Positions 7,547 through 16,366 of a stretch of DNA of 64,000 bases are shown here, piece by piece. The stretch lies in assembly GCA_031362985.1 (NCBI GenBank), contig JANLTO010000027.1, positions 1-64,000 of the forward strand. Direction: 5' to 3'. Each line of letters begins with the position of its first letter. The first letter of the stretch is position 1. The notes beneath the pieces are model-generated. The model made no database searches, was not told where the DNA came from, and saw only the letters and a program-made list of their open reading frames with translations. This stretch comes from SHZL01 sp031362985 (GTDB lineage Bacteria > Pseudomonadota > Gammaproteobacteria > Xanthomonadales > SZUA-36). Both the position numbers and the translations under genes were made by a program.

Positions 7547-9733
7547 ATGGATGTTTCCCACCTGCTTGAAGATCTCAATGATGCCCAGCGCGCAGCTGTA
7601 GCGCTCGAGGGCGGGCACGCACTGATTCTCGCCGGCGCCGGCAGCGGCAAAACCCGGGTACTCATTCACCGCCTGGCGTGGCTGATCCAGGTCAACCATG
7701 TTTCGCCATTGGGCATCCTGGCCGTGACGTTCACCAACAAGGCGGCCGGGGAAATGCGGTCGCGCGCCGGGACCTTGCTGCAGATGTCGCCGCGACCGTT
7801 GTGGATCGGAACCTTCCACGGTATTGCCCATCGCCTGTTGCGCATGCACTGGAAAGAAGCGCGCTTGCCCGAGAACTTCCAGATCCTGGACTCCGAAGAC
7901 CAGCAGCGCCTGTTGCGGCGAATCATTCGCGAAGAAGGCCTGGACGATGCGCACTGGCCGGCCCGGCAGGCCCAGTGGTTTATCAACGCCCGCAAGGACG
8001 AAGGCGAGCGACCACGGCATATTGAACATCTCGATCACCCGGCAACTGCCACTTGGGCACACATCTACGAGCGTTATGAGGACTACTGCAACCGCGGCGG
8101 ATTGGTAGATTTTGCCGAAATATTGTTGCGCGCCCACGAACTCTGGTTGGAACAGCCAGCCGTTCTCGACCATTACCGCCGGCGACTGCAACATTTACTC
8201 ATCGACGAATTCCAGGACACCAATGCCATCCAATACGCCTGGTTGCGCATGCTGGCCGGTGATTCCGGGTCGATGTTCGTAGTCGGTGATGATGACCAGT
8301 CCATTTATGGCTGGCGGGGCGCTAAGGTGGAGAACGTACAGAGCTTCGTGCGCGATTTCCCCGGTGTCACCACCATCAAGCTGGAGCAAAACTACCGTTC
8401 CAGCGGCACCATCCTGGCGGCCGCAAACGGCGTGATTGCAAACAACCAGGGTCGCATGGGCAAGAAACTGTGGACGGATGGCCCCGCAGGCACGCCGATC
8501 CACCTCTACGCGGCGTTCAATGAACAGGACGAGGCCCGTTTCGTGGTGGAACAGATCCGCCAGTGGCTGGATCAGGGGCGCCGGGCGGACGAGGCGGCTA
8601 TCCTGTACCGCACCACGGCCCAGTCGCGTCTGTTTGAAGAATATCTGTTGCGGGCCAGCATCGCTTATCGGGTCTATGGCGGCCAGCGATTTTTTGAACG
8701 TGTGGAAGTCAAGGATGCACTGGCCTATTTGCGCCTGATGCTAAACCCCAATGACGATGCCGCGCTGGAGCGGGTGATTAACAAGCCGGCCCGGGCCATC
8801 GGTGACAAAACCGTCGGTATCATCCGCCTGCAGGCGCGGGAGGCCAATGTCAGCCAGTGGCAGGCGGCGCAGGCCTGCATTCAACAGAAGCTAATACCCC
8901 CGCGGGCCTGCGCCGCCGTGCAGGAGTTCATCGACCTCGTCAGCGGCATGCAGGAGCGTCTGCAGAACTGGACTCTTGGAAACCAGATGCAAGCCGTGAT
9001 CGATGACAGCAAGCTTGCCACCCATTATGACAAAGAACCACGTGAGCGCATGGAAACCCGTATCGAAAACCTGCGTGAACTGGTCAATGCAGCAGATGCC
9101 TTCATTTTGCCCAATGAAGATGCCGATGCAGGCATGACGGAACTGCAATCTTTCCTCAGCCATGCGTCGTTGGAGGCAGGCGAAACCCAGGGAGAAAGCT
9201 GGGACGATTGCGTACAACTCATGACACTGCACTCGGCCAAGGGCCTGGAATTTCCGGTGGTTTTCATAGCCGGAATGGAAGACGGCCTGTTTCCACACCA
9301 GCGCTCGGTGGAGGAATCCGGTGGCCGCCTGGAAGAAGAGCGGCGGCTGTGCTATGTCGGCATGACACGCGCCCGTAAGCAGTTGTGCCTGAGTTATGCC
9401 GAGACCCGGCGCATGCACGGCGCCGAATCCATGTCCCGCCCGTCCCGTTTTATCGATGAAATACCGGCTGAGCTGGTGCAGGAAATACGTCCGCGAATGT
9501 CGGCCAGCCGGCCTTATGTTTCCGCCCGGCCGGCGGCGTCTGCAAAACCACCTGCGTTTAAAAACCAGGAATGGCCATTCAAACTGGGCCAGCGGGTTCT
9601 GCACCGCAAGTTCGGCGAAGGCACAGTACTGGCCTTCGAGGGTTCAGGTGAGCACACACGCGTGCAGGTCAACTTCGCCCAAGCCGGCAGCAAGTGGCTG
9701 GTGATGGCCTACGCCAACCTCGAGGCACGCTAA
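7547..9733 (+). CDS. uvrD: DNA helicase II, UvrD
   Basis: UvrD is a superfamily 1A 3'-5' helicase that acts in mismatch and nucleotide excision repair. The 728-residue product has Walker A GAGSGKT (30-36), motif Ia TFTNKAAGEM, the Walker B LLIDEFQDTN near 216-225, motif III GDDDQSIYGWRGA, QNYRS, and motif VI CYVGMTRAR. The last 50 residues (GQRVLHRKFGEGTVL) form the Tudor-like C-terminal domain that separates UvrD from Rep. ATG 7547 was chosen because DVSHLLEDLNDAQ begins the family; upstream codons overlap purD in another frame. The hydrolase gene follows within about 15 bp. Confidence 0.95.
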   Translation: MDVSHLLEDLNDAQRAAVALEGGHALILAGAGSGKTRVLIHRLAWLIQVNHVSPLGILAVTFTNKAAGEMRSRAGTLLQMSPRPLWIGTFHGIAHRLLRMHWKEARLPENFQILDSEDQQRLLRRIIREEGLDDAHWPARQAQWFINARKDEGERPRHIEHLDHPATATWAHIYERYEDYCNRGGLVDFAEILLRAHELWLEQPAVLDHYRRRLQHLLIDEFQDTNAIQYAWLRMLAGDSGSMFVVGDDDQSIYGWRGAKVENVQSFVRDFPGVTTIKLEQNYRSSGTILAAANGVIANNQGRMGKKLWTDGPAGTPIHLYAAFNEQDEARFVVEQIRQWLDQGRRADEAAILYRTTAQSRLFEEYLLRASIAYRVYGGQRFFERVEVKDALAYLRLMLNPNDDAALERVINKPARAIGDKTVGIIRLQAREANVSQWQAAQACIQQKLIPPRACAAVQEFIDLVSGMQERLQNWTLGNQMQAVIDDSKLATHYDKEPRERMETRIENLRELVNAADAFILPNEDADAGMTELQSFLSHASLEAGETQGESWDDCVQLMTLHSAKGLEFPVVFIAGMEDGLFPHQRSVEESGGRLEEERRLCYVGMTRARKQLCLSYAETRRMHGAESMSRPSRFIDEIPAELVQEIRPRMSASRPYVSARPAASAKPPAFKNQEWPFKLGQRVLHRKFGEGTVLAFEGSGEHTRVQVNFAQAGSKWLVMAYANLEAR

Positions 9734-9748
9734 ATCGGCTCCGCTTTG

Positions 9749-10717
9749 ATGGAAAACGCCATAAAACACGCCGAAGAAATCCGTTTGCACACGGCTCCGG
9801 GCACACTGGCCGGCCTGCGCTGGTCTCCCCGCCGGGGGACACCCGGAGGCACAACCCAGGGCACGACCCATGCCGCCCCACACCGTGGCATACCCGTATT
9901 GTGCGTGCACGGCTGGCTGGATAATGCCGCCTCTTTTGTACCCCTGGCGCAGCACCTGGAAGACATCGACATGGTGGCCCTGGATCTGCCCGGCCATGGA
10001 CACTCTTACCACCGGCATGAGTCTGCGCATTATTACTTCATGGACTACCTGTGGGACATTGACGCTGCCCTGGATGCGTTGGGATGGGCTTCGTGCCATC
10101 TGGTCGGCCACTCCCTCGGGGCGGGAATCCTTTCACTGTATGCCACAAGCTGCCCGCAACGAGTGCGCAGCCTCGTGATGTTAGATGCACTGGGACCTGG
10201 CAGTGAGCCTGCAGTCGGCAGCGCGGCGAGGCTGCGCAGGAGCATGCATTACTTCCGCTCCGGCCCGCGCCCCCGGAAGCATTATAAGTCCGTGGCAGAC
10301 ATGATCAAGGCGCGACAGGCCAATACCCGGCTGGCGGACGAAGCAGCGCGGCTGATCTGTGAGCGCTCAGTTGCCCACCGTGGTGATCATTACGAATGGA
10401 CCAATGACCCTGCCTTGTATTGGGTCTCGCCTATCCTGATGACCGAAGAGCAGGCGCTTGATTACCTGGCGCACATCACGGCTCCCGTGCTCTCGTTCAC
10501 CGCTACACCCTATGCCTCCTACGTCAACGCAGAACTTTTAGAAGCGAGAAGTGCCGCGATTGCGCATGGCCATCACCTGTTGCGGGAAGGAGGCCACCAC
10601 TTTCACATGGACCAAGCTGCCGGGCTTGCACCCACGGTTGGTTCATTTATCCTTGAACAGGAACGGGCTCTGGCCCAGGCACAGGAAAGGCTTGATGCAC
10701 ACACCCCCCCGGCATAA
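9749..10717 (+). CDS. Alpha/beta-fold hydrolase
   Basis: The 322-residue protein has an alpha/beta-hydrolase core: the oxyanion segment VHGWLDNAASF, a nucleophile elbow GHSLGA with Ser at about residue 122, the acid-bearing middle strand, and a late catalytic His in GGHHFHMD. The substrate cannot be read from sequence; serum-arylesterase and MhpC-like esterases are plausible relatives. A TTG directly before the ATG at 9749 could also start it. The gene follows uvrD closely and its 3' end overlaps pyrF by 23 bp, so it appears to be part of the same operon. Confidence 0.85.
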   Translation: MENAIKHAEEIRLHTAPGTLAGLRWSPRRGTPGGTTQGTTHAAPHRGIPVLCVHGWLDNAASFVPLAQHLEDIDMVALDLPGHGHSYHRHESAHYYFMDYLWDIDAALDALGWASCHLVGHSLGAGILSLYATSCPQRVRSLVMLDALGPGSEPAVGSAARLRRSMHYFRSGPRPRKHYKSVADMIKARQANTRLADEAARLICERSVAHRGDHYEWTNDPALYWVSPILMTEEQALDYLAHITAPVLSFTATPYASYVNAELLEARSAAIAHGHHLLREGGHHFHMDQAAGLAPTVGSFILEQERALAQAQERLDAHTPPA

Positions 10718-11447
10718 TGACCACATACCCGCCCGTGAGCGCCTGATTTTTGCCCTGGATGTGGCCGATATCGTGCAGGCGCGCAAGCTGGTTACACAAC
10801 TGGGCGACGCGGTCTCGTTTTATAAACTGGGCCTGGAGTTCTTCCTTTCCGGACACTATTTTGAGCTGGCCGCCGAACTGCGCGGCCAGGGGAAAAAAAT
10901 ATTTGCCGATCTGAAATTGTTTGATATCCCGGCCACGGTTGCCGCGGCGGTTCGCCAATTGGCGCGACAGGAGGTCGATTTCTGCACCGTACACGGCAAC
11001 GATGCCATGCTGCGCGCGGCGGCTGAAGCCAAGGGAAATTCAAAAATTCTCGCCGTTACCGCCCTCACTAGCCTCGACCAGGGTGACCTTGATGACCTGG
11101 GGTTCTCCTGTGACGCGCACAGCCTGGTCCTGTCCCGTGCGCGCCGCGCCCTGGAACTGGGCTGTGACGGCGTAGTTTCCTCCGGGCTTGAGGTTGTCGC
11201 GCTACGTGCTGCCGTTGGCCCCACCCTGATCACTGTGTGCCCCGGCATCCGTCCCATCCACAACGACGAAAAGGACGACCAGCAACGTGTACTGACTCCT
11301 GCGCTGGCGATCGCCAATGGTGCGGACTACCTCGTGGTGGGACGACCGATTCGTGATGCGGCAAATCCGCACGCAGCGGCGGAGCGCATACAGGCAGAGA
11401 TTGCCGGTGCCCTGGACCAGGAGCCTGTCGGACTTGACAATTCTTGA
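10695..11447 (+). CDS. pyrF: Orotidine 5'-phosphate decarboxylase
   Basis: PyrF decarboxylates OMP to UMP, the last step of de novo pyrimidine synthesis. The 250-residue reading contains the catalytic D-x-K-x-x-x-D cluster in FADLKLFDIPATV, the N-terminal LIFALDVAD strand, the phosphate-binding VVGRPIRDA segment and the VCPGIRP loop. ATG 10695 gives a short non-conserved leader (about 15 residues) before the homology; no closer in-frame ATG exists. The start lies inside the hydrolase gene. The last codons contain a strong outward promoter (11434-11463). Confidence 0.94.
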   Translation: MHTPPRHNDHIPARERLIFALDVADIVQARKLVTQLGDAVSFYKLGLEFFLSGHYFELAAELRGQGKKIFADLKLFDIPATVAAAVRQLARQEVDFCTVHGNDAMLRAAAEAKGNSKILAVTALTSLDQGDLDDLGFSCDAHSLVLSRARRALELGCDGVVSSGLEVVALRAAVGPTLITVCPGIRPIHNDEKDDQQRVLTPALAIANGADYLVVGRPIRDAANPHAAAERIQAEIAGALDQEPVGLDNS

Positions 11448-11463
11448 TATCAGACATTACGAT
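11434..11463 (+). promoter_or_regulatory. Sigma-70-type promoter inside the 3' end of pyrF
   Basis: A perfect -35 TTGACA at 11434-11439 is followed after 18 bases by TACGAT at 11458-11463, a four-of-six match to TATAAT. Transcription would begin near 11470. The next plausible start codon is plsB at 11705, but a strong terminator at 11566-11600 intervenes. Confidence 0.55.
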
Positions 11464-11469
11464 ACTCCC

Positions 11470-11600
11470 GTAACCTCATAATAATCTGAAAAAAAATAAT
11501 TTGGTGGGCTGCAGATAAAGAATCATTAATAGGCATTTACGATCCTCTCCGGCTCTGCCGGATTTCCGGGCGGGCCTTTGTGCCCAGCCCGGATTTTTTT
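11470..11600 (+). ncRNA. Candidate small RNA between pyrF and plsB
   Basis: The stretch from the predicted start near 11470 to the terminator T run at 11600 has no ATG and no ORF of more than a few codons. It is A/T-rich at first (with an eight-A run), then forms a CCGGC-TCT-GCCGG hairpin at 11549-11561 and a large terminal hairpin with seven Ts. A single-stranded A/U-rich body followed by a stable 3' stem-loop is the usual form of an Hfq-type small RNA. I do not recognise it as a known family. It could instead be an attenuated leader of plsB. Confidence 0.4.
11566..11600 (+). terminator. Rho-independent terminator upstream of plsB
   Basis: CCGGGC (11566-11571) pairs with GCCCGG (11587-11592), and the inner GGGC (11572-11575) pairs with GCCC (11582-11585) with one bulged A. 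Seven Ts follow at 11594-11600. It ends the candidate small RNA and any pyrF readthrough. Confidence 0.8.
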
Positions 11601-11704
11601 ATCTGCGCCCGGTTCAGCCGGTGCTCGTAAATTAAGCGGCCCAAAGCCAGAATCGGGGCTAAAATGGACGTCCAACAGGCCAGCCAGAAGCGCCACACCA
11701 ACCG

Positions 11705-14212
11705 ATGAGCATTGACCACCCCAAGGCCGGTTTGCTGGCAGCTGTGTACCTGCGTTGGCTGATGCTGCTACAGAACATCCTGCACGGATGGGTTCGCAGC
11801 CGCTGTTTGCCGGACCCTCTGAGCGATTTACACCTCGATCCTGACAAACCGGTGTGTTACGCCATAGATACCTACGCCCTGACATCCATCCTGATCCTGG
11901 ACAGGGCCTGCCGCGACCTGAACCTGCCACGGCCCCTGCTGCCACTGGCGCTGGCAACAGGCGCCGAGTCACGCTCGTACTGCGCCTTGCGGCGCAAAGC
12001 CGGCCTGCTCATTCGACACACCACCCCACGCAAGCACTCGGCAATGCTCAAACGACTGGTGGACCGGGTCGTTGACGGCGGCGAGCCGGACATCCAGATC
12101 ATTCCGGTGACCGTGCTGGTGGGCCGTGCACCGGACCGTGAAACCGGCCTGGCGAAAATTTTCTTCTCGGAATCGTGGGAAGTTGGCGGCAGAATGCAAC
12201 GCCTGTTCAGCACCATCGTCAATGGGCGCAATACCTTCGTGCAGTTTAGCCAGCCCATTTCCCTGCGGGAAATGGCTGATGAGAACCTGGGCGCAGGGCG
12301 CAGCGTCAGAAAGGTCTCGCGCATCCTGCGGGTGCATTTCAGCAATGTGCGCGCAGCCGCCATCGGGCCGGACCTGTCCCACCGCCGCACCGTTGTCGAC
12401 TCCATTTTGCTTAGCCCTTCCGTGGAAAAAGCCATCGAAGACCAGGCCAGGGCGGACAAAAGCAGCGTTCCCAAAGCATGGCATAAGGCACGCAAATTTG
12501 CTTTCGAAATTGCCGCCGACTATTCCTACGCGTTTGTGCGCGTTTCCGCCCTGTTCCTGAGCTGGTTCTGGAATCGCATCTACGATGGTGTCGAGATGCA
12601 GCATTTCCGTGAGTTCCAGAAATTGGCGGCTGATTACACGGTGATTTACGTGCCATGCCACCGCAGTCACATGGACTACCTGCTGGTTTCCTATTTTGTT
12701 TACCACAACGGCCTGGTGCCACCGCACGTTGCGGCCGGCATAAACCTGAACCTGCCCATCGTCGGGCGATTCGTGCGCATGGGCGGTGCTTTTTTCCTGC
12801 GGCGCAGTTTCCGCGCGCAAAAGCTCTACGCCGCGGTATTCAATGAGTACTTGAGCCGTATTCTGGCAAAGGGAACCGATATTGAATATTTCATTGAAGG
12901 CACCCGCAGCCGCACGGGCCGCTTACTGGCGCCCAAAGCCGGTATGCTGAGCATGACAGTTCGGGCGTACCTGCGCTCTCCCGATCACCCGGTGATGTTC
13001 CAGCCCATTTATCTCGGCTACGAGCAATTGGTGGAAGGTGACAGTTATACCGCCGAACTGTCGGGGCAAAGCAAGAAATCGGAATCCCTGCGCGACCTGT
13101 TGAAAGTATTCGGGGTGTTGCGCAACAAATACGGCAAAGTACATGTCAGTTTTGCCCAACCGGTGTTCCTCGACCATCTTCTCGATCAACATGAGCCGGC
13201 ATGGCGAACCAATATCAAGGAGAATTCCAAGCCTTCATGGATGAACCCGTTGATTGACGATCTGGGAAATCAGATCATGACCGGCATCAACCAGGCCGCG
13301 CACGTCAACCCCATCAACCTTCTGGCCGTCGTGCTGCTGGCAACCCCCAAACATACCCTGGGCCGCACGGAACTGGTCGCCCAGATAAACCTGTACCGCG
13401 ACATGCTGGTCATTTGCCGCTACTCGGACCGGATTACCTGCACAAATCTGTCTGCCGATGAAATCATCAGTCATGGGCTGAACCTCAAGGTGCTGGAATC
13501 GAGCAGCCATCCACTCGGCGAGATTCTTTCCGTCAAGGGCAAGCAGGCGGTCCTTCTGACGTACTTCCGTAACAATATTTCGCACTTGATGGCCGTTTCC
13601 TCGCTGGTGGCAGCGGGATTGCTCAACTCACGCAAGGTGGAAAGATCGCGGCTGCTGCGCATTGCCCAGGCGGTCTATCCCTTCCTGCAGCGTGAACTGT
13701 TCCTGCCGTGGGATGAGCCCGGGTTCCTCAAGGTCATGGGAGAATCCATCACGTGGTTGCAACATCGCGGCCTGTTGGTCAATTCGGCTGATGAGAACGA
13801 ACTGGAGCGCGCCGAGGGGAGCACCGAGGAAGCTTTGCAGTTGCAGTTGCTGGGCCGCAGCCTGTTGCAAACTTTTGAGCGCTACTTCATCACGATTGCC
13901 GTGCTGGTAAAAAACGGCTCAGGCACCCTGACGCGCGGCCAGTTGGAGCGGCTGTGCATACTCACAGCCCAGCGTATCTCCATGCTCAACGAGTTTGACG
14001 CACCGGAATTTTACGATCGCAGCCTGTTCCGCCAGTTCATCGACGTCCTCAAGGTGCGCGGTATATTGTCCAGCAGCGCGGAAGGAAAACTCGAATTCGA
14101 CGACAGCATCAAGGACATTACCGAAGACACCAAGACCTTGCTAAGCTGGGAAATCCGCCATGGCATCATCCGCGTCGCTCCCCATGTGCTGCAGGAAGCG
14201 GACTCGGACTAA
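11705..14212 (+). CDS. plsB: Glycerol-3-phosphate 1-O-acyltransferase
   Basis: PlsB transfers an acyl chain to position 1 of glycerol-3-phosphate at the inner membrane, the first step of phospholipid synthesis. At 835 residues it is the full gammaproteobacterial length. The HX4D catalytic motif occurs as CHRSHMDYLL (His319-Asp324). The glycerol-phosphate-binding block YFIEGTRSRTGRLLAPK and the block IVGRFVRMGGAFFLRRSF are present. No other gene is close on the same strand, and a terminator ends just upstream, so it is probably transcribed alone, either from a promoter in 11600-11700 or by readthrough. Confidence 0.96.
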   Translation: MSIDHPKAGLLAAVYLRWLMLLQNILHGWVRSRCLPDPLSDLHLDPDKPVCYAIDTYALTSILILDRACRDLNLPRPLLPLALATGAESRSYCALRRKAGLLIRHTTPRKHSAMLKRLVDRVVDGGEPDIQIIPVTVLVGRAPDRETGLAKIFFSESWEVGGRMQRLFSTIVNGRNTFVQFSQPISLREMADENLGAGRSVRKVSRILRVHFSNVRAAAIGPDLSHRRTVVDSILLSPSVEKAIEDQARADKSSVPKAWHKARKFAFEIAADYSYAFVRVSALFLSWFWNRIYDGVEMQHFREFQKLAADYTVIYVPCHRSHMDYLLVSYFVYHNGLVPPHVAAGINLNLPIVGRFVRMGGAFFLRRSFRAQKLYAAVFNEYLSRILAKGTDIEYFIEGTRSRTGRLLAPKAGMLSMTVRAYLRSPDHPVMFQPIYLGYEQLVEGDSYTAELSGQSKKSESLRDLLKVFGVLRNKYGKVHVSFAQPVFLDHLLDQHEPAWRTNIKENSKPSWMNPLIDDLGNQIMTGINQAAHVNPINLLAVVLLATPKHTLGRTELVAQINLYRDMLVICRYSDRITCTNLSADEIISHGLNLKVLESSSHPLGEILSVKGKQAVLLTYFRNNISHLMAVSSLVAAGLLNSRKVERSRLLRIAQAVYPFLQRELFLPWDEPGFLKVMGESITWLQHRGLLVNSADENELERAEGSTEEALQLQLLGRSLLQTFERYFITIAVLVKNGSGTLTRGQLERLCILTAQRISMLNEFDAPEFYDRSLFRQFIDVLKVRGILSSSAEGKLEFDDSIKDITEDTKTLLSWEIRHGIIRVAPHVLQEADSD

Positions 14213-14830
14213 ACCTAAATCGGAGGCTCAACCCGGCCGGGCCCATTGCGTGGGCCGCGAGGCGTGACCGGTTTTCAGCTTGGGGCGCAATCGGCGGCCG
14301 GGAGACTTGCCCGGGAGACGCCGTGAACCCATCCCTGTCGGTCCGTTGCGGGGTCAGAGAGCGGTGAGTTCTTTCAGGACACGCCGTGAATACATCCCTG
14401 TAGGCTCCTCGCCAGCATCCCTGCTGGCGACGGTCCTGAAAGAACTCCCCCTCCCTGCCCTTGACACTTGGTGCCAAGACGAGCCACCACTGGAAGGCGA
14501 AACTTGGAACATCTCTGCGGTGCCACAGCGACAAGCAAACCGGGGCTGGGAGCCTTTCCAGGGAGTGTATGCGGCAGGGATGCCGCATCCAAGCCTACAG
14601 GGATGTATTCACGGCGTCTCCCGGGAAAGGGTACCGGCGGCGGGTTGCGCCCCCAGGCTGAGCAGAGGCACAAACTCGCGCTCCCTGGCCCCGGCACGCA
14701 TGTAACAGCGAGTTATTTACGGCGTCTCCCAGGAAAGTCTACCGGCCGCCGCTTGCGCCCCTCTGTGGAAGACTGGTGCCGAAAGCGTAAGCGGTACCAG
14801 CTAATTCAGGATGGGGTCAATCTGCTGAGT
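14213..14830. repeat. Mosaic intergenic repeat region, no gene
   Basis: This 618-base gap has no credible gene; short open frames here are repetitive and lack initiation signals. It holds several related palindromes whose loops share ATCCCT: 14410-14429 (CGCCAG arms) and 14569-14588 (ATGCGGC arms). The motif CGCCGTGAATACATCC occurs forward near 14384-14399 and in a variant near 14319-14335, and inverted near 14602-14620 and 14720-14735. The block looks like an array of short mobile or REP-like elements in alternating orientation. Confidence 0.65.
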
Positions 14831-15040
14831 TCAGGCGTCCATGTCGGGAATCAGTTTGGACTGGAAGTAGGAGATTTGGTCTTTCAGTTTGAGTTTGCGC
14901 TTCTTCAACCGCGTGAGCTGCAACTGGTCGATACCCGGATTCACGGCCAGACGCTCGATGGCCAGATCCAGATCGCGATGCTCTTCGCGTAGCTCGGCCA
15001 GCTTAGCGACGATTTCATTCGGATCGTTATAGGTATTCAC
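14831..15040 (-). CDS. YdcH-like DUF465 small protein
   Basis: This 69-residue protein matches the DUF465/YdcH family: a short helical hairpin, with AELREEHRDLDLAIERL in the first helix and LTRLKKRKLKLKDQI in the second. Family members are about 70-75 residues and of unknown function. The GTG at 15040 was chosen over a longer upstream reading because the family begins at the sequence after it; the longer frame would overlap the ttcA start region. It is divergent from ttcA. Confidence 0.75.
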   Translation of the reverse strand: MNTYNDPNEIVAKLAELREEHRDLDLAIERLAVNPGIDQLQLTRLKKRKLKLKDQISYFQSKLIPDMDA

Positions 15041-15125
15041 ATTTGCAAGGATAGTACAGACTTGGCCCAACGAGTGACAATAACACGTTAAAATGGCGCC
15101 ATTGCATCTCTGAAGGAAGCACGTC

Positions 15126-16001
15126 TTGACTACCCGGGCATTGCAAAAACAACAGTATTCGAACAACAAACTGGCCAAACGACTGCAAAGAAACGTTGGC
15201 CAGGCGATCGGCGATTTCAACATGATCGGCGCAGGCGATCGAGTCATGGTTTGCCTTTCAGGTGGTAAGGATTCTTATACCATGCTCGATATCCTGTTGG
15301 CATTGCGTGAACGCGCGCCGGTGCATTTTGACCTGGTTGCAGTGAACCTGGACCAGAAACAACCTGACTTTCCGGAACATGTCCTGCCTGACTACTTAAG
15401 GCAATTGGGCGTGCCCTTTCATGTCATTGAGCAGGACACCTACAGCGTGGTGCGTCGGGTTATCCCCGAAGGCAAAACCACTTGTGGGCTATGCTCACGC
15501 ATGCGACGGGGCGCGCTGTATCGGTTCGCCAGCGAAAATAGCATTACGCGTATCGCCCTGGGGCATCATCGTGATGACATCATTGAAACCCTGTTCCTGA
15601 ACCTGTTCAACGGCGGCCGCATCAAGGCCATGCCGCCGAAGCTGTTGTCGGATGACGGAAAGCACGTAGTAATCCGCCCGCTGGCCTACTGCACCGAGCA
15701 GGACATTGAACGATATGCGGAGGAACGTCAGTTCCCCATCATTCCCTGCAATCTATGCGGCTCACAACCTAATCTGCAGCGCCAGGCCATCAAGGAAATG
15801 CTGACCGTGTGGAAACGCAAACACCCCGGCCGTATTGAGAATATTTTCCGCGCCATCGCGCATGTATCTCCATCCCAACTTGCCGACCATGAATTGTTTG
15901 ATTTTCGCAACCTGGGAGCAGCAGAAATGCCGGAATCCGGGCAGGTGGACTGGTTACAACCGGACCCGGCGGACGACGACCTGTGGCAGGCCAATGGATA
16001 A
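15126..16001 (+). CDS. ttcA: tRNA 2-thiocytidine(32) synthetase TtcA
   Basis: TtcA thiolates cytidine 32 of some tRNAs, using ATP and an iron-sulfur cluster. The 291-residue product has the PP-loop motif SGGKDS (45-50) and both cysteine pairs of the family: Cys120-x2-Cys123 (TTCGLCS) and Cys208-x2-Cys211 (PCNLCGSQPN). The start is a TTG at 15126 with a good Shine-Dalgarno GAAGGAAG about 6 bases upstream, and the homology begins nearby. Conserved block LGHHRDDIIETLFLNLF is present. Confidence 0.94.
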   Translation: MTTRALQKQQYSNNKLAKRLQRNVGQAIGDFNMIGAGDRVMVCLSGGKDSYTMLDILLALRERAPVHFDLVAVNLDQKQPDFPEHVLPDYLRQLGVPFHVIEQDTYSVVRRVIPEGKTTCGLCSRMRRGALYRFASENSITRIALGHHRDDIIETLFLNLFNGGRIKAMPPKLLSDDGKHVVIRPLAYCTEQDIERYAEERQFPIIPCNLCGSQPNLQRQAIKEMLTVWKRKHPGRIENIFRAIAHVSPSQLADHELFDFRNLGAAEMPESGQVDWLQPDPADDDLWQANG

Positions 16002-16366
16002 GTCCGATAGTTTGGGCCAACAGACAGGGGCCTTTTGCCCAGGTTTCTTATGCACAGCGGCCCGAACACAAGAAATCACCGGCAGTCGGGCCAGCCACAG
16101 GCCAATTCTGCAAATAAAAACTCAGGTCACTGTTTTACAACAATTAACATGTTTTCGGATCGGCTCCGATACCCCCCGGGTTTGAGCAGCTTCACTCGTT
16201 CACCGGTCTGGCGCGTAGCTTTTGCACAGACTTATCCACAAGCCAGGCCAGCAATGCAGCCAGCGCCAACGCTTCTTATGACCACCTCCAGCGATTACAA
16301 TAGCCCCTTTTTGGGCGATGGCCGCGGTTTACCCGGCGACCAACCATGGGAGCATCAGGTTAATTT
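16002..16366 (+). promoter_or_regulatory. Gene-free stretch with DnaA box and argS promoter
   Basis: No credible gene lies here. A perfect DnaA-box consensus TTATCCACA occurs at 16232-16240. A likely argS -10 TACAAT lies at 16296-16301, with a weak -35 TTCTTA at 16273-16278 (17-base spacing), about 65 bases before the argS start. A CCCCCCGGG run is at 16171-16180. A single DnaA box is not an origin but could give DnaA control of argS or be a titration site. Confidence 0.4.

Noticed and set aside
14280..14992. Several 60-170 codon frames in the plsB-ttcA gap
   Set aside because: They are repeat-encoded, contain the same palindromes on both strands, and no family is recognised.
16002..16366. 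Chromosomal replication origin
   Set aside because: Only one DnaA box is seen, without an A/T-rich unwinding stretch or dnaA/dnaN/gidA neighbours.
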